Shown piece after piece: positions 28,474 through 37,604 of a stretch of DNA of 64,000 bases. A model generated the notes under the pieces. The model saw nothing but the letters and a program-made list of their open reading frames with translations. It was not told the DNA's origin and ran no database searches. The stretch covers positions 434,001-498,000 of the forward strand of contig NZ_JAKJXE010000002.1 in assembly GCF_021728295.1 (NCBI RefSeq). Direction: 5' to 3'. Made by a program: the position numbers and the translations under genes. This stretch comes from Pseudomonas petrae (GTDB taxonomy: Bacteria; Pseudomonadota; Gammaproteobacteria; Pseudomonadales; Pseudomonadaceae). Every line of letters begins with the position of its first letter. The first letter of the stretch is position 1.

Positions 28474-29543
28474 TGGGCCTGCTCCCTAGAGGGCGTGCGC
28501 AATTTGCGGATCAGTTCCAGTTCGGCCTGGAAGTCCACGTAGTGCGGCAGTTTCAAGTGCGAGACGAAACCGGCGGCCTCGACGTTGTCGCAGTGGGCCA
28601 GGACGAATTCTTCCTGCTGGGCCGGCGAGACGATTTCCTCGCTGTACTCACCGGCGCGCAGCGAGCGGTCCACCAGCGCCATGCCCATGGCTTTGCGTTC
28701 GGCGTGCCCGAAAGCCAGGCCATAGCCGCGGGTGAACTGAGGCAGCTCGGTGGCGGAACCGACGAACTGGTTGACCATCTCGCACTCGGTCACTTCGATG
28801 GCGCCGATGGAGATCGGAAAGCCCAACTCTTCCGGCTCGATCCACACCTCCACCTCTCCCACCCGAATCTCCCCGGCAAACGGGTGATTGCGGCCGTAGC
28901 CGCGCTGGGTCGAATAACCCAGCGCCAACAGAAACCCTTCATCGCCCCGGGCCAGCGCTTGCAAGCGCTCGGCGCGGCTGGCCGGGTACTCCAGCGGCTC
29001 GCGGGTGATGTCGGCGACTGACGCGCCGGTGTCCTGCTCTTCCTTGATCAGGCCTTCTTTGGCCAGTAGGCCCAGCACCCGGGGACAGTCCTGAACGGCG
29101 GCGTCGGCCTGAGATTCAGGGCCGGGGAATTCGCCTTCGGCCAGCAAGGTGAAATCCAGCAAACGGTGGGTGTAATCGAAGGTCGGGCCCAACAGCTGCC
29201 CGCCCGGCACGTCCTTGAACGTGGCTGACAGACGCCGGTTGAGCTGCATGGCCGAGGTGTCGATCGGCAGACTGGCGCTGAAGCGGGTCAGCGTGGTGCG
29301 GTAGGCGCGCAGCAGGAAGATCGCTTCGACCAGATCGCCGGCCGACTGCTTGATCGCCAGCGCCGCCAGTTCGGCGTCGTACAGCGAGCCTTCGGTCATC
29401 ACCCGAGCGACGGCGAGCGGCAGTTGCTGACGGATCTGTTCAACGCCCAGTTCGGCAACCGAGGTGTCGCCCCGGCGCTGTTTCGCCAGCAGTTTGTGGG
29501 CATTATCGATGGCCTGTTCGCCACCCTTGACGGCGACGTACAT
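28470..29543 (-). CDS. phnI: PhnI, C-P lyase core subunit
   Basis: 357 residues beginning MYVAVKGGEQAIDNAHKLLA. PhnI acts as the nucleosidase that, with PhnG, PhnH and PhnL, transfers the phosphonate onto the ribose of ATP. Conserved stretches include 'GYSTQRGYGRNHPFAGEIR' and 'SHLKLPHYVDFQAEL'. The start overlaps the phnH stop by one base. Confidence 0.96.
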   Translation of the reverse strand: MYVAVKGGEQAIDNAHKLLAKQRRGDTSVAELGVEQIRQQLPLAVARVMTEGSLYDAELAALAIKQSAGDLVEAIFLLRAYRTTLTRFSASLPIDTSAMQLNRRLSATFKDVPGGQLLGPTFDYTHRLLDFTLLAEGEFPGPESQADAAVQDCPRVLGLLAKEGLIKEEQDTGASVADITREPLEYPASRAERLQALARGDEGFLLALGYSTQRGYGRNHPFAGEIRVGEVEVWIEPEELGFPISIGAIEVTECEMVNQFVGSATELPQFTRGYGLAFGHAERKAMGMALVDRSLRAGEYSEEIVSPAQQEEFVLAHCDNVEAAGFVSHLKLPHYVDFQAELELIRKLRTPSREQAQ

Positions 29544-30187
29544 CAGGCCACCCCTCTTGACGGCTGGGGCTTGAACAGCACTTGTGTGCTGCGCGGCAGG
29601 CCGAGCAATTCGCTGCCGGCGACGAAGAACACGTCGATGCCGCGCGGGAAGTCATTGCGCGCTTCGCGCTCCTGCCAGAACGCTTGCTGCAACGGCAGGC
29701 TGACGTGGTTTTTGCTTTCGATGCCCGGTCCATGCCACGCCAGTTGCGTGCCGCCCTGCAGACTCGGCAACTGGACCAGCAGCGTGCAGGACTGATCGGG
29801 GTAGCGATCGTTGCCCAGGTCGAAACCGCTGAGGTCGTGCAGCTGGCTGTCGTCGAGCAGCGCGAAGCGGGCGTTCTGCCGGTCGCTGACGATCGGGCAG
29901 CCGCAATGGAAGGTCAGGTTGGCGCGAATGGCCTGGGTGTCGAACTTCGGCGCGAGCCACAGCGGCGTGTCGATGTCCAGCAAGGCCAGGCACAGTGCGT
30001 GACTGGCTGCGGCCAGGCCTTCGAGGTGCGGCGGGGTTTGCGTGGCGAGCAGGCTCTGGGCGACACCGGGGCCGGCCAGCGCCTTGAGGGCGGCGCGAAA
30101 ACTGCGCTGGGCATCCAGCACCGGATCGGCGAATGCCGGCTGCAACAGCGAAGCGGGCAAGGATTCAGTTGCGAGAGACGTGCTCAT
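29543..30187 (-). CDS. phnH: PhnH, C-P lyase core subunit
   Basis: 214 residues. PhnH forms part of the GHIJ core complex needed to load phosphonates onto ribose. Family features are 'FRAALKALAGPG' near 30 and 'GPGIESKNHVSL' near 155. It is tightly coupled to phnG and phnI by one-base overlaps. Confidence 0.95.
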   Translation of the reverse strand: MSTSLATESLPASLLQPAFADPVLDAQRSFRAALKALAGPGVAQSLLATQTPPHLEGLAAASHALCLALLDIDTPLWLAPKFDTQAIRANLTFHCGCPIVSDRQNARFALLDDSQLHDLSGFDLGNDRYPDQSCTLLVQLPSLQGGTQLAWHGPGIESKNHVSLPLQQAFWQEREARNDFPRGIDVFFVAGSELLGLPRSTQVLFKPQPSRGVA

Positions 30188-30669
30188 CAGTTTTCTCCTC
30201 TGACCAGGGTGAAGAAGTCCACTTTGGTCGCGGCGGTTTCGGCTTGTTGTTGGGCCCGGCGCAGGTCTTGCGCACGGGCCAGCGGGTCGATCAGGTCGCT
30301 GATCCAGTGCGCCTGCCGGGCGCCCTGCAGATGCGCGTCGGCCAGGGCGGCGAGTTCGGCGTGGGCCTTGTCGCGCCCGGCCAGGTAGCTGAAGCCGGTG
30401 CGGCCGTCAGCCAGGCGCACCACGCAACGGGTCACGGTCATCTCGCCGACGTTGAACGGCGCACCGCTGCCGCCCATGCGGCCGCGCACCAGGGTCATGC
30501 CGATTTCCGGCGCGCGGATCAGTTGGTAGTCGGCGTCACGCAGGGCGGCTTCGTGGGCCAGCAGTTCGGCGCGGCGGCTGCGCGCGAGCACGCCAATCCA
30601 GTGCTGGCGGGCGGACTGTTCGGGGGCTGAAGCGTCGGACGCGGTGAAGGAAACGGGTGTGGCAGTCAT
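30187..30669 (-). CDS. phnG: PhnG, C-P lyase core subunit
   Basis: 160 residues with the PhnG pattern 'RQHWIGVLARSRRAEL', 'RGRMGGSGAPFNVGEMTVTR' and 'GFSYLAGRDKAHAELAALAD'. It is part of the core complex with PhnH, PhnI and PhnJ. An ATG at 30678 is in frame, but GGAG abuts that codon; the same GGAG is nine bases from the ATG at 30669, which is preferred. Confidence 0.94.
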   Translation of the reverse strand: MTATPVSFTASDASAPEQSARQHWIGVLARSRRAELLAHEAALRDADYQLIRAPEIGMTLVRGRMGGSGAPFNVGEMTVTRCVVRLADGRTGFSYLAGRDKAHAELAALADAHLQGARQAHWISDLIDPLARAQDLRRAQQQAETAATKVDFFTLVRGEN

Positions 30670-30683
30670 CGAGGGCATCTCCG

Positions 30684-31403
30684 TCAGGTGACGATCTGAT
30701 ACTGGAAGCGGTCGGAGCGGCTGGTGGAATGGGCAATCTCCACCGGGTTTCCGTGCGCGTCGTGGGAAAGGGTCAGCACCGTCAGGGCCGGCAAGTGGCG
30801 CGGCATCAGCAGCACGCTGGCTTCTTCGCGACTGGGCAGGCGCGCGCCGATCAGGCTGAAGGTGCGGGTCAACGGCAACTGGCGTTCAGCGAGGAACTGG
30901 CGCACCGAGCCGCTGACGTAGTCGGCGATCAATGACGCGCGGGTGGCGCAGTAACGGTGGCGAATCAGGCAGACCGGCTGGCCGTCGAGGCGGCGCAGGG
31001 TTTGCAGTTCGATCAGCGGCGCATGGGGTTCGAGGCCCAGATGCCCGGCCTCCTCCGCCGTCGCCGTGCAATGCCGGCGTTGCAGCAGCACCGCTTCGAC
31101 GCCATGGCCCAGCGCCGCGAGGGATTCGCTGTAGGCACTGCCGGCAGCGACCGGGTACACCAGCGGACGCCCCAGCACCTGGGTGCCTTTGCCCTGGCGG
31201 CGCAGCAAGCTGCCTTCGCGCACCAGTTCGTCGATGGCCCGGCGCACGGTGTGCCGGTTGACCTCAAAGCGCGCCGCCAGCTGGACTTCGGCGGGCAGGT
31301 ATTCGCCGGCGGTGTAGCGGTCGAGTTCACTGCGCAGGGTCTGCGCCAGTTCGCGGTACATGGGTTCTCGGTGAAGCCGTTCGGATTGTCTAGACAACTG
31401 CAT
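30684..31403 (-). CDS. phnF: PhnF, GntR/HutC-family repressor of the phn operon
   Basis: 239 residues. An N-terminal winged helix ('EYLPAEVQLAARFEVNRHTV' at about 35-54) is joined to a UTRA ligand domain, as in PhnF/HutC regulators. The start 'MQLSRQSERL' lines up with the 'MHLS' start of E. coli PhnF. It lies inside the operon between phnE and phnG. The palindrome TTGTCTAGACAA at 31386-31397 falls in its first codons and looks like a HutC-type operator, implying autocontrol of the distal part of the operon. Confidence 0.93.
   Translation of the reverse strand: MQLSRQSERLHREPMYRELAQTLRSELDRYTAGEYLPAEVQLAARFEVNRHTVRRAIDELVREGSLLRRQGKGTQVLGRPLVYPVAAGSAYSESLAALGHGVEAVLLQRRHCTATAEEAGHLGLEPHAPLIELQTLRRLDGQPVCLIRHRYCATRASLIADYVSGSVRQFLAERQLPLTRTFSLIGARLPSREEASVLLMPRHLPALTVLTLSHDAHGNPVEIAHSTSRSDRFQYQIVT
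31386..31397. promoter_or_regulatory. Candidate PhnF operator at the 5' end of phnF
   Basis: Perfect 12-bp palindrome TTGTCTAGACAA. Its GTCTAGAC/GTATAGAC core is the one bound by HutC-subfamily regulators (DasR TGGTCTAGACCA; mycobacterial PhnF TGGTATAGACCA). It overlaps codons 3 to 6 of phnF. Confidence 0.6.
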
Positions 31404-31442
31404 GGCTAAAAAAAGGGTTCGCACCCTCTCCTGTCGTGGTCG

Positions 31443-32231
31443 TTAGATGAACTGCTTGCGCAGGCGCTGAGAGAAGATGTCGATGACGCTCACCACCACG
31501 ATAATCACCAGCAGCACCGAGCACGTCTGGGTGAACTGGAAGGCGCGGATGTTTTCCCAGAGGATCACGCCGATCCCGCCGGCACCGACCATTCCCACCA
31601 CCGTCGCCGAGCGCACGTTGGATTCGAAGCGGTACAGCGCGTAGGAAATCCACAGCGGCATGACTTGCGGGATGACCCCGAAGATCACTTCCTGCAAGGC
31701 ACTGGCGCCGGTGGCACGCACGCCCTCGACCGGGCCTGGGTCGATCGCCTCCACCGCTTCGGCGAACAGCTTGGCGAGCACGCCGGTGGTGCTGATCCAC
31801 AACGCCAGGACGCCGGCGAACGGGCCCAGACCGACAGCGACCACGAAGAGCATGGCGAAGACCATTTCGTTGATCGAGCGGAAGGCGTCCATGACCCGGC
31901 GCAGCGGCTGGTGAATCCACCACGGCGTGATGTTGTCGGCGCAGAGAATGCCCAGCGGCACCGAGCATACGATCGCCAGCAGCGTGCCCCACAGGGCGAT
32001 CTGCACCGTGACGATCATTTCCTTGAGGTACGCGCGCCATTCGTGGAAGTCAGGCGGGAAGAAGTCGGCGGCGAACGTCGCCATGTTGCCGGAGTCGCGG
32101 TACAGCGCCAGCGGGTTCATTTCCGCGCCGTGCCAGGCCCAGGCCATCATCGCCAGGAACAGGCCCCAGCCCAGGTACTGCGGCCAGCTGCGCTTGCCGG
32201 CGGCTTCGATGTAAGCAGCGTGAGTGGTCAT
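31443..32231 (-). CDS. phnE: PhnE, phosphonate ABC transporter permease
   Basis: 262 residues with about six hydrophobic helices. It is the inner-membrane channel of the PhnCDE importer. The coupling-loop (EAA-like) region '[20 protein letters not shown]' is near 175. The start at 32231 drops an 11-residue extension that lacks a ribosome site; the chosen ATG has GGA nine bases upstream. Confidence 0.95.
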   Translation of the reverse strand: MTTHAAYIEAAGKRSWPQYLGWGLFLAMMAWAWHGAEMNPLALYRDSGNMATFAADFFPPDFHEWRAYLKEMIVTVQIALWGTLLAIVCSVPLGILCADNITPWWIHQPLRRVMDAFRSINEMVFAMLFVVAVGLGPFAGVLALWISTTGVLAKLFAEAVEAIDPGPVEGVRATGASALQEVIFGVIPQVMPLWISYALYRFESNVRSATVVGMVGAGGIGVILWENIRAFQFTQTCSVLLVIIVVVSVIDIFSQRLRKQFI

Positions 32232-32321
32232 AAAGAGTCCGGTTGCGAACGGGTGAAGCGTCATGACTGGCGCGCCGTGCCTGGACGTGGTTTACCCACA
32301 CAGGCAAGCGCGCCTCGTGCA

Positions 32322-33326
32322 TCAGCCCGCCTTCGCGGTGCCTTGTTTTTCCAGCTCGGAGATGCGGTCCTGCAGCTTGGTCAGCCCGGCCTCGATGTCT
32401 TTCAGGCGAGTGGCCTTCTCGTCGGCGCTGAGGGTGGTGCTGGCCGTGGTTTCGGTCTTCTGCTTGAACAGCTCGAGCTGGCGAATGGTCAGCAACTGGT
32501 CGTCCGAAGACTTGAGGAACTTGCCCATCTGCATGTTCTTGAGCACGGCCTTTTCTTCGTCGGTGTCGCCGTAGTTGGCGAAGAAGTCGCGGATCTTGTT
32601 CTTGTCTGCGTCCGACAAGCCCTTGCGCCATACCATCGGGTCGGCCGGGATCAGCGGCGATTTCCAGATCACCTTGAGCATCGCGGCCTTGTCGGGCTGG
32701 GTGACTTCCAGGCGGTCCCAGCTTTCGGTGTTGAAGGTCGCGACATCCAGTTGCCCTTTGGCCACGCTGAGGGCGTTGACTTCATGGCTGGAGTTCAGCG
32801 TGCGCTTGAAGGCCGTTGCCGCATCGACGTGGTTCTGCGCGAACACGTAGTAGCCCGGCACGAGGTAGCCCGAGGTGGAGTTCGGGTCGCCGTTGCCGAA
32901 GGTCAGTTCCTTGGCGTGCTTGAGCATGTCCTCGACCGAATTGATCGGGCTGTCCTTGCGCGCAATGATCACGCTCCAGTAGCCGGGCGCACCGTTGGCG
33001 GCGGCGGTCTGGGCGAAGATTTCGCCGCCGGAACGGTCCACCGCTTCCATGGCCGCCTTGTTGCCCAGCCAGGCCACGTCGACCTTGTTGAAACGCATGC
33101 CCTGAATCAGGCCGGCGTAGTCGGAGGCGAAGGTGGCGTTGACTTTAAGCCCGGTCTTTTTCGTCATGTCGTCGATGAACGGCTGCCAGACGCTCTTCAG
33201 GTTCTGCGACGACTCGGTGGACATGATGCCGAAGTTGATGACGTTGTCGTCGGCCTGCGCAGTGCCCATCAGGCAACCGGCAACGACAGCGGCAGACGCG
33301 AACACGCGCCCGATACGGTTCAACAT
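32322..33326 (-). CDS. phnD: PhnD, periplasmic phosphonate-binding protein
   Basis: 334 residues with a signal peptide (MLNRIGRVFASAAVVAGCLM, cleavage near 'AQA-DD'). The mature part matches PhnD: 'NFGIMSTESSQNLKSVWQPF' and 'NGDPNSTSGYLVPGYYVFA', segments that build the phosphonate pocket. The last 50 residues form a charged coiled coil. It captures alkyl- or aminoalkylphosphonates for PhnE/PhnC. Confidence 0.96.
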   Translation of the reverse strand: MLNRIGRVFASAAVVAGCLMGTAQADDNVINFGIMSTESSQNLKSVWQPFIDDMTKKTGLKVNATFASDYAGLIQGMRFNKVDVAWLGNKAAMEAVDRSGGEIFAQTAAANGAPGYWSVIIARKDSPINSVEDMLKHAKELTFGNGDPNSTSGYLVPGYYVFAQNHVDAATAFKRTLNSSHEVNALSVAKGQLDVATFNTESWDRLEVTQPDKAAMLKVIWKSPLIPADPMVWRKGLSDADKNKIRDFFANYGDTDEEKAVLKNMQMGKFLKSSDDQLLTIRQLELFKQKTETTASTTLSADEKATRLKDIEAGLTKLQDRISELEKQGTAKAG

Positions 33327-33388
33327 GGGGAACTCCCGGAGCTGGGTTGGGTGGTTGGGGTGTTGTGGTTGTCGGTGCCTCGGCGGAA

Positions 33389-34222
33389 TCAGGCGCGGGC
33401 CATCAGCAGCTGGGGCGGTCGTTCGGCGTCCCGCGCGCTGCCGTCGAACATCAGGCTGGTGTCAGCGTCGGCGCCGTACAGGTCGTTGAGGAACTGGCTG
33501 TTGAGTTCGCTGCCATTGCCGTCGAAGTGAACGCGCCCATCCTTGAGTGCCACGGCACGCGGGCAGTACCGCACGGCGTAATCCACCTGATGCAGGGTGA
33601 CGACGACGGTCTTGCCGTCCCGGCGATTGATGTCGGCGAGGATTTCCATGACCTTTCGCGCGGATTCGGGGTCGAGGGAGGCAATGGGTTCGTCGGCGAG
33701 AATGACTTCGGCCTGCTGGGTCAGCGCGCGGGCGATGGCCACGCGTTGCTGCTGGCCGCCGGACAGGGTCGAGGCCCGCTGCGGCGCCAGATCGGCCAGG
33801 CCGACGCGGTCGAGGTTGGCCATGGCGCGAGCCTTTTCCTCGGCGTTGAAAAGACCCAGGCTGCCACGCCAGCGCGGCATGCGACCGAGACAGCCGAGCA
33901 GCACGTTGTCGAGCACGCTGAGGCGATTGACGAGGTTGAATTGCTGGAAGATGTAGCCGATGTCGGCGCGCAGGCGGCGCACTTTGCCGTTGAGCCGGCC
34001 TGAGGCCTGCACTTCGCGGCCCAGCACCTGGACGCTGCCGCCGTTGGTGCGATCGCAACAGGCCAGACCGGCCAGCTGCCGCAGGAGGGTGGATTTGCCG
34101 GAACCGGAAGCACCGATCAGCGCGACCATTTCCCCGTGTTGTATAGACAATGCGAGGTCAACCAAAGCGGTCTTTCGGGCGAATGTCTTGTTCAAGCGGT
34201 CGACGTGGATGGCTGCGGTCAT
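33389..34222 (-). CDS. phnC: PhnC, phosphonate ABC transporter ATPase
   Basis: 277 residues with '[20 protein letters not shown]' (Walker A), '[17 protein letters not shown]' (signature) and '[19 protein letters not shown]' (Walker B). It is the first gene of the 13-gene phn operon. The ATG at 34222 fits the family start '[14 protein letters not shown]'. A HutC-type site (TTGTATAGACAA, 34139-34150) lies within its early coding region and a Pho-box-like array lies about 90 bp upstream. Confidence 0.95.
   Translation of the reverse strand: MTAAIHVDRLNKTFARKTALVDLALSIQHGEMVALIGASGSGKSTLLRQLAGLACCDRTNGGSVQVLGREVQASGRLNGKVRRLRADIGYIFQQFNLVNRLSVLDNVLLGCLGRMPRWRGSLGLFNAEEKARAMANLDRVGLADLAPQRASTLSGGQQQRVAIARALTQQAEVILADEPIASLDPESARKVMEILADINRRDGKTVVVTLHQVDYAVRYCPRAVALKDGRVHFDGNGSELNSQFLNDLYGADADTSLMFDGSARDAERPPQLLMARA
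34139..34150. promoter_or_regulatory. Candidate PhnF operator inside phnC
   Basis: TTGTATAGACAA differs by one base from the palindrome at the start of phnF and has the GTATAGAC core of the mycobacterial PhnF operator. It lies about 75 bases into the phnC coding sequence, where a bound repressor could block elongation. Confidence 0.5.
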
Positions 34223-34309
34223 GGGCTTCTCTGGTCTTGTGATTCCAGCGTCCTGCCGGGGGTGAATGATCAGCCGCACGACCGTCCATGGCCGCGTTCG
34301 GTGCGAGTG

Positions 34310-34365
34310 ACATTAGGGGCAGCCTGTGGCAGTTCCATGAATCGAAGATGACCGCGGGGTGGCAG
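34310..34365 (-). promoter_or_regulatory. Pho-box-like tandem array and -10 element upstream of phnC
   Basis: Read on the minus strand, four 7-base units are each separated by exactly four bases: CTGCCAC, CGGTCAT, GATTCAT, CTGCCAC (34365 down to 34326). After 10 bases comes TAATGT (34315-34310), a plausible -10. The 11-bp period and the match to CTGTCAT are those of PhoB sites, which replace the -35 at phosphate-starvation promoters. The phnC ATG is 88 bases further on. Confidence 0.6.
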
Positions 34366-34544
34366 TTCGGAGACGATTTGATGCGGGATTTTTCGGGGGT
34401 TTTGTGGACAGGTTGGCGTTGGGCGGCGGTTTAGCCGCTGTGCGGGGTAGACAAGTTGCGCAGATGTTGAAGGCTGGATGGCGGGGTTAAAGGAGGGGCT
34501 GAAACAAAAAATTCGCGCCGTCTGTCCATTGGCACAACGCGATG

Positions 34545-34912
34545 CAGTCAGTGGGACCGGCTTCAGCCGGAAAAGCGTCGGACGTCACGCCGCAGAATTG
34601 AGGGTGTACAGACTGGCCTCTTCCCGGCTAAAGCCGGTCCCACTATAGAAATGCACTTCGCCCAGTGGGACTGGCTTTAGCCGGTAAGGCGTCGGATGGC
34701 GCTGCAAGATTGAGGGTGTGCAAACTGGCCTCTTCCCGGCTGAAGCCGGTCCTACAAAAATCCCGCATCCCGTCGGTGAGACCGGTGACGCGGAGCGTCA
34801 GGGGATGCATTCCCACGCGGAGCGTAGGGAACGATCAACAGATGTCACGCCGCAGAATTGGGGGTGCTCAGACTGGCCTCTTCCCGGCTAAAGCCGGTCC
34901 TACCAAGGAAGC
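34545..34912. repeat. REP cluster with inverted CACGCTCC-type repeat
   Basis: Five REP palindromes in alternating orientation (about 34552-34585, 34616-34645, 34660-34692, 34726-34756 and 34877-34908) and, at 34787-34836, an inverted copy of the second repeat family also seen at 21045 and 54006. Together with the long element that follows, it fills the gap between the phn promoter and the next chemoreceptor gene. Confidence 0.8.
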
Positions 34913-34917
34913 GTTTG

Positions 34918-35225
34918 CTCTGCTTTTGATCTTCATACGCAAAAGGCTCAGTCACCGCCAATCGCGACTTGGGTGCAGGCTGAACGTAGACGACGCGTAG
35001 TGGGCCGAGCCGCATGGATGCGGCGAGAGCGCCGTCAGGACATGGATGTCCGTTCGGCGCGGGCCCACGGAGCGTCGTCGGAGTGAGGGTATTCCGACGA
35101 AGGAGGAACCAAGCCAGGAGCAAGCACCCTTGGTTACTTGGGGTGCTTTTCCAAGTAACTCGCCGAAGGCGAAACCCGAGGCCGTTAGGCCGACGCTCTT
35201 GATCTTGATCTTGATCTTGATCAGG
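34918..35225 (-). repeat. Long structured repeat element, copy B (inverted)
   Basis: Inverted copy of the element at 20607 and 53589. Its hairpin GTTACTTGG/CCAAGTAAC (35133-35159) corresponds to the paired segment of copy A with both arms changed. The end carries four tandem TTGATC units (about 35199-35223), a small expansion of the GATCAA units that begin the other copies. It abuts the stop codon of the chemoreceptor gene. Confidence 0.75.
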
Positions 35226-35228
35226 CGT

Positions 35229-37121
35229 TTAGATCCGAAACGTCCCCACCAGATGCTGCAACCGCGCCGTCTGGTGTTCCAGATGCGCACAGGCATCGAG
35301 GGTAGATTTCAGGTTATCGACGCCCTCCTGATTCAACGTGTTGATCTCATTGATATCGACATTGATCGACTCAACCACCGCCGTCTGCTCCTCGGTCGCC
35401 GTCGCCACCGACTGATTCATGCCATCGATCTCACCGATCCGACGGGTCACGCTCTCGAGGCGTTCGCCCGCCTGATTGGCGATGGTCACACTGTTCTCGC
35501 TCTGGCGCTGGCTCTCGGTCATGTTGATCACCGCGTCGCGCGCGCCGACCTGCAATTCCTCGATCATGCCCTGCACCTGCTGCGCCGAATCCTGGGTGCG
35601 GTGCGCCAGATTCCTCACCTCGTCCGCCACCACCGCAAAACCACGACCCGCTTCCCCGGCCCGCGCCGCTTCAATGGCAGCGTTGAGCGCCAGCAAGTTG
35701 GTCTGCTGGGAGATACCGGTGATGACTTCAAGAATCTGCCCGATGTTGGCCGTCTTGTTGTTCAGGGTTTCAATGTTGGCGCACGACTCGCTGATCTTCT
35801 CGGACAGCTGGTTCATTGCCTTGATGGTCTGACTGACGACGCCTTGACCTTCGCTGGCCAGTTGCGTGGCTTCGCTGGAATGCTGTGAGGCCAGCGCAGC
35901 GTTCTGGGCGATTTCCTGGGCGGCGGCGCCGAGCTGGTTGATCGCGGCGGCCACGCTACTGGTGCGGCTGCTTTGCTGATCGGAATTACCCATCGACGAA
36001 TTGGAAGCGCCGACCACACGGGCCGCGACTTCGCCCAGTTGCCCGGCGGTGGACGCCACTTCGCGAATCGAGCCGTGAATACGCTCCACAAATCGGTTGA
36101 ACGACTGCGCCAGCGCGCCGAATTCATCCTGAGACACGATGGCCAGACGCTTGGTCAAATCGCCCTCCCCGTCGGCCATGTCCTGCATCGCCCGGCCCAT
36201 CTGGTGCAACGGCTGCATCAGGACGCGGATCAACAGGCCCAGCAGCAGCATGATGATGGCCACGGCGATGACCATGGCGAAGATCGCCGAAGAACGGAAT
36301 TCGCTGAGCATCGAGTAGGCCGCGTCGCGGTCGAGCACCAGCGCCACGTACCAGTTCGCCGACGACAGCCCTTCCACCTTGGTGAACGAGATGATCTGCG
36401 CCTTGCCGCCGGATTCGATTTCCGCCACGCCCGGCGCGATGGTCGGCGCGCCGTTCGGATAGGCTTCGCTGACGTTCTTGAGGACCAGCTTGCTGTCCGG
36501 GTGAATCAGAATCTTGCCGTCGGCACTGACGATGTACGCATAGCCATGGCCGCCGAAGTTCAGCGAGTTAATGGTCTTGCTGATCGCGTCCAGGGAAATG
36601 TCCGCGCCCGCGACGCCGATCATCTGCCCTTGCTGACGCACGGGTGTGGCCAGGGTCACTACCAGTTTGCCCGAAGACGCGGCGATGTACGGTTCAGTCA
36701 CGATGATGCCCTGCGCCGCATCGGCCGCCTTGTACCAGCCACGGGCACGTGGGTCATAGTCCGCCGCGCGATTGCCCGCCGGCACGGATAACATCACGCC
36801 GTCCTTGCTGCCGAAATAACTGAGCTGGAAATTGTCCGGGTACACCGGCAAACCGATCACCCGCTGCAAGCTGCCCGGCGCCGGCCCGTCAACCGCGATC
36901 TGCTGGGCCATGGAGTTGAGCAACTGCGTGCGGCTGTCCAGCCAGGTTTGAATGTTTTGAGTGGTGAGACTTCCCAACTGTTGAAGTTCGGAGGCGACGC
37001 TGTTCTTTAAGGTTTCGCGCTGGCGATAGTCGTTCACCAGGATGAAACACGAAAAAGCAACTACCACTATCAGAGCAGCGGCCAACAGGATCTTCCTGCT
37101 GAAACCCAGACGTTTGATCAT
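35229..37121 (-). CDS. Transmembrane chemoreceptor with dCache sensor (amino-acid receptor type)
   Basis: 630 residues. Membrane helices near 11-30 and 281-303 flank a double-Cache domain, followed by HAMP and MCP signalling domains (tip '[20 protein letters not shown]'). The sensor has '[18 protein letters not shown]', '[20 protein letters not shown]' and '[12 protein letters not shown]', the pattern of Pseudomonas amino-acid receptors of the PctA/B/C type (an R-x-W-Y signature and a late Asp). That points to amino acids or related amines as ligands, though one expected acidic residue is not obvious. The start at 37121 removes a non-membrane extension. Confidence 0.92.
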   Translation of the reverse strand: MIKRLGFSRKILLAAALIVVVAFSCFILVNDYRQRETLKNSVASELQQLGSLTTQNIQTWLDSRTQLLNSMAQQIAVDGPAPGSLQRVIGLPVYPDNFQLSYFGSKDGVMLSVPAGNRAADYDPRARGWYKAADAAQGIIVTEPYIAASSGKLVVTLATPVRQQGQMIGVAGADISLDAISKTINSLNFGGHGYAYIVSADGKILIHPDSKLVLKNVSEAYPNGAPTIAPGVAEIESGGKAQIISFTKVEGLSSANWYVALVLDRDAAYSMLSEFRSSAIFAMVIAVAIIMLLLGLLIRVLMQPLHQMGRAMQDMADGEGDLTKRLAIVSQDEFGALAQSFNRFVERIHGSIREVASTAGQLGEVAARVVGASNSSMGNSDQQSSRTSSVAAAINQLGAAAQEIAQNAALASQHSSEATQLASEGQGVVSQTIKAMNQLSEKISESCANIETLNNKTANIGQILEVITGISQQTNLLALNAAIEAARAGEAGRGFAVVADEVRNLAHRTQDSAQQVQGMIEELQVGARDAVINMTESQRQSENSVTIANQAGERLESVTRRIGEIDGMNQSVATATEEQTAVVESINVDINEINTLNQEGVDNLKSTLDACAHLEHQTARLQHLVGTFRI

Positions 37122-37604
37122 ATGCGTGTGTCCATAACAGAGATGACAGCGACGAGAGTGCGATGCCGGTAGGTGCGCTGCGCCGTGCACGGGTACTGCA
37201 CGCAAGAGAAGGCACGGCCTGAAAGATGTTTCGGCAGCGAACGCAGGGAATTTAGGACCGGTTGTCGATGAAAATTGGGTGTTGTTCTTTGGGTGGGAAA
37301 ATAGTTGAACTTCAATTCAAATGCGGGGCGTTAATTCACGCAGTGGATCCAATAAAGACCATTTTTATATAAGGCTTAGACCGAGGAAGTTAATTGCCGC
37401 AGAGAGTGGATAATCCGAATTGCTAGCCAACCAAAGACCCGAGCGCGCACCCGATTCCCTGTAGGCGCGCGCTTGCCCGCGAATGCTTTCCGTCAGGCAG
37501 TGAGGCATTGACTGACCCACCGTATTCGCGGGCAAGCGCGCTCCTAAAAGGGTCCGAGGGCAGCCAGCGACGACCCATTCTCGCCAGTAAAGCTGCTTAT
37601 CCCC
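37122..37604. repeat. Intergenic region with a REPIN-like inverted pair (37458-37551)
   Basis: This gap has a different REP class: GGCGCGCGCTTGCCCGCGAA and, inverted 70 bases on, TTCGCGGGCAAGCGCGCTCC. The paired arrangement matches Pseudomonas REPINs. It lies downstream of the ddp operon's last gene. The left part (37122-37450) is somewhat A/T-rich and should hold the chemoreceptor promoter; no gene is seen. Confidence 0.7.

Noticed and set aside
30684..31424. Upstream GTG start for phnF at 31424
   Set aside because: The AGGAG is only two bases from this GTG, while the ATG at 31403 aligns with the E. coli PhnF start.
31665..33530. 621-codon open frame on the plus strand
   Set aside because: Antisense to phnE, phnD and the end of phnC, all well supported; the translated product is a low-complexity shadow rich in Arg, Gly and His.
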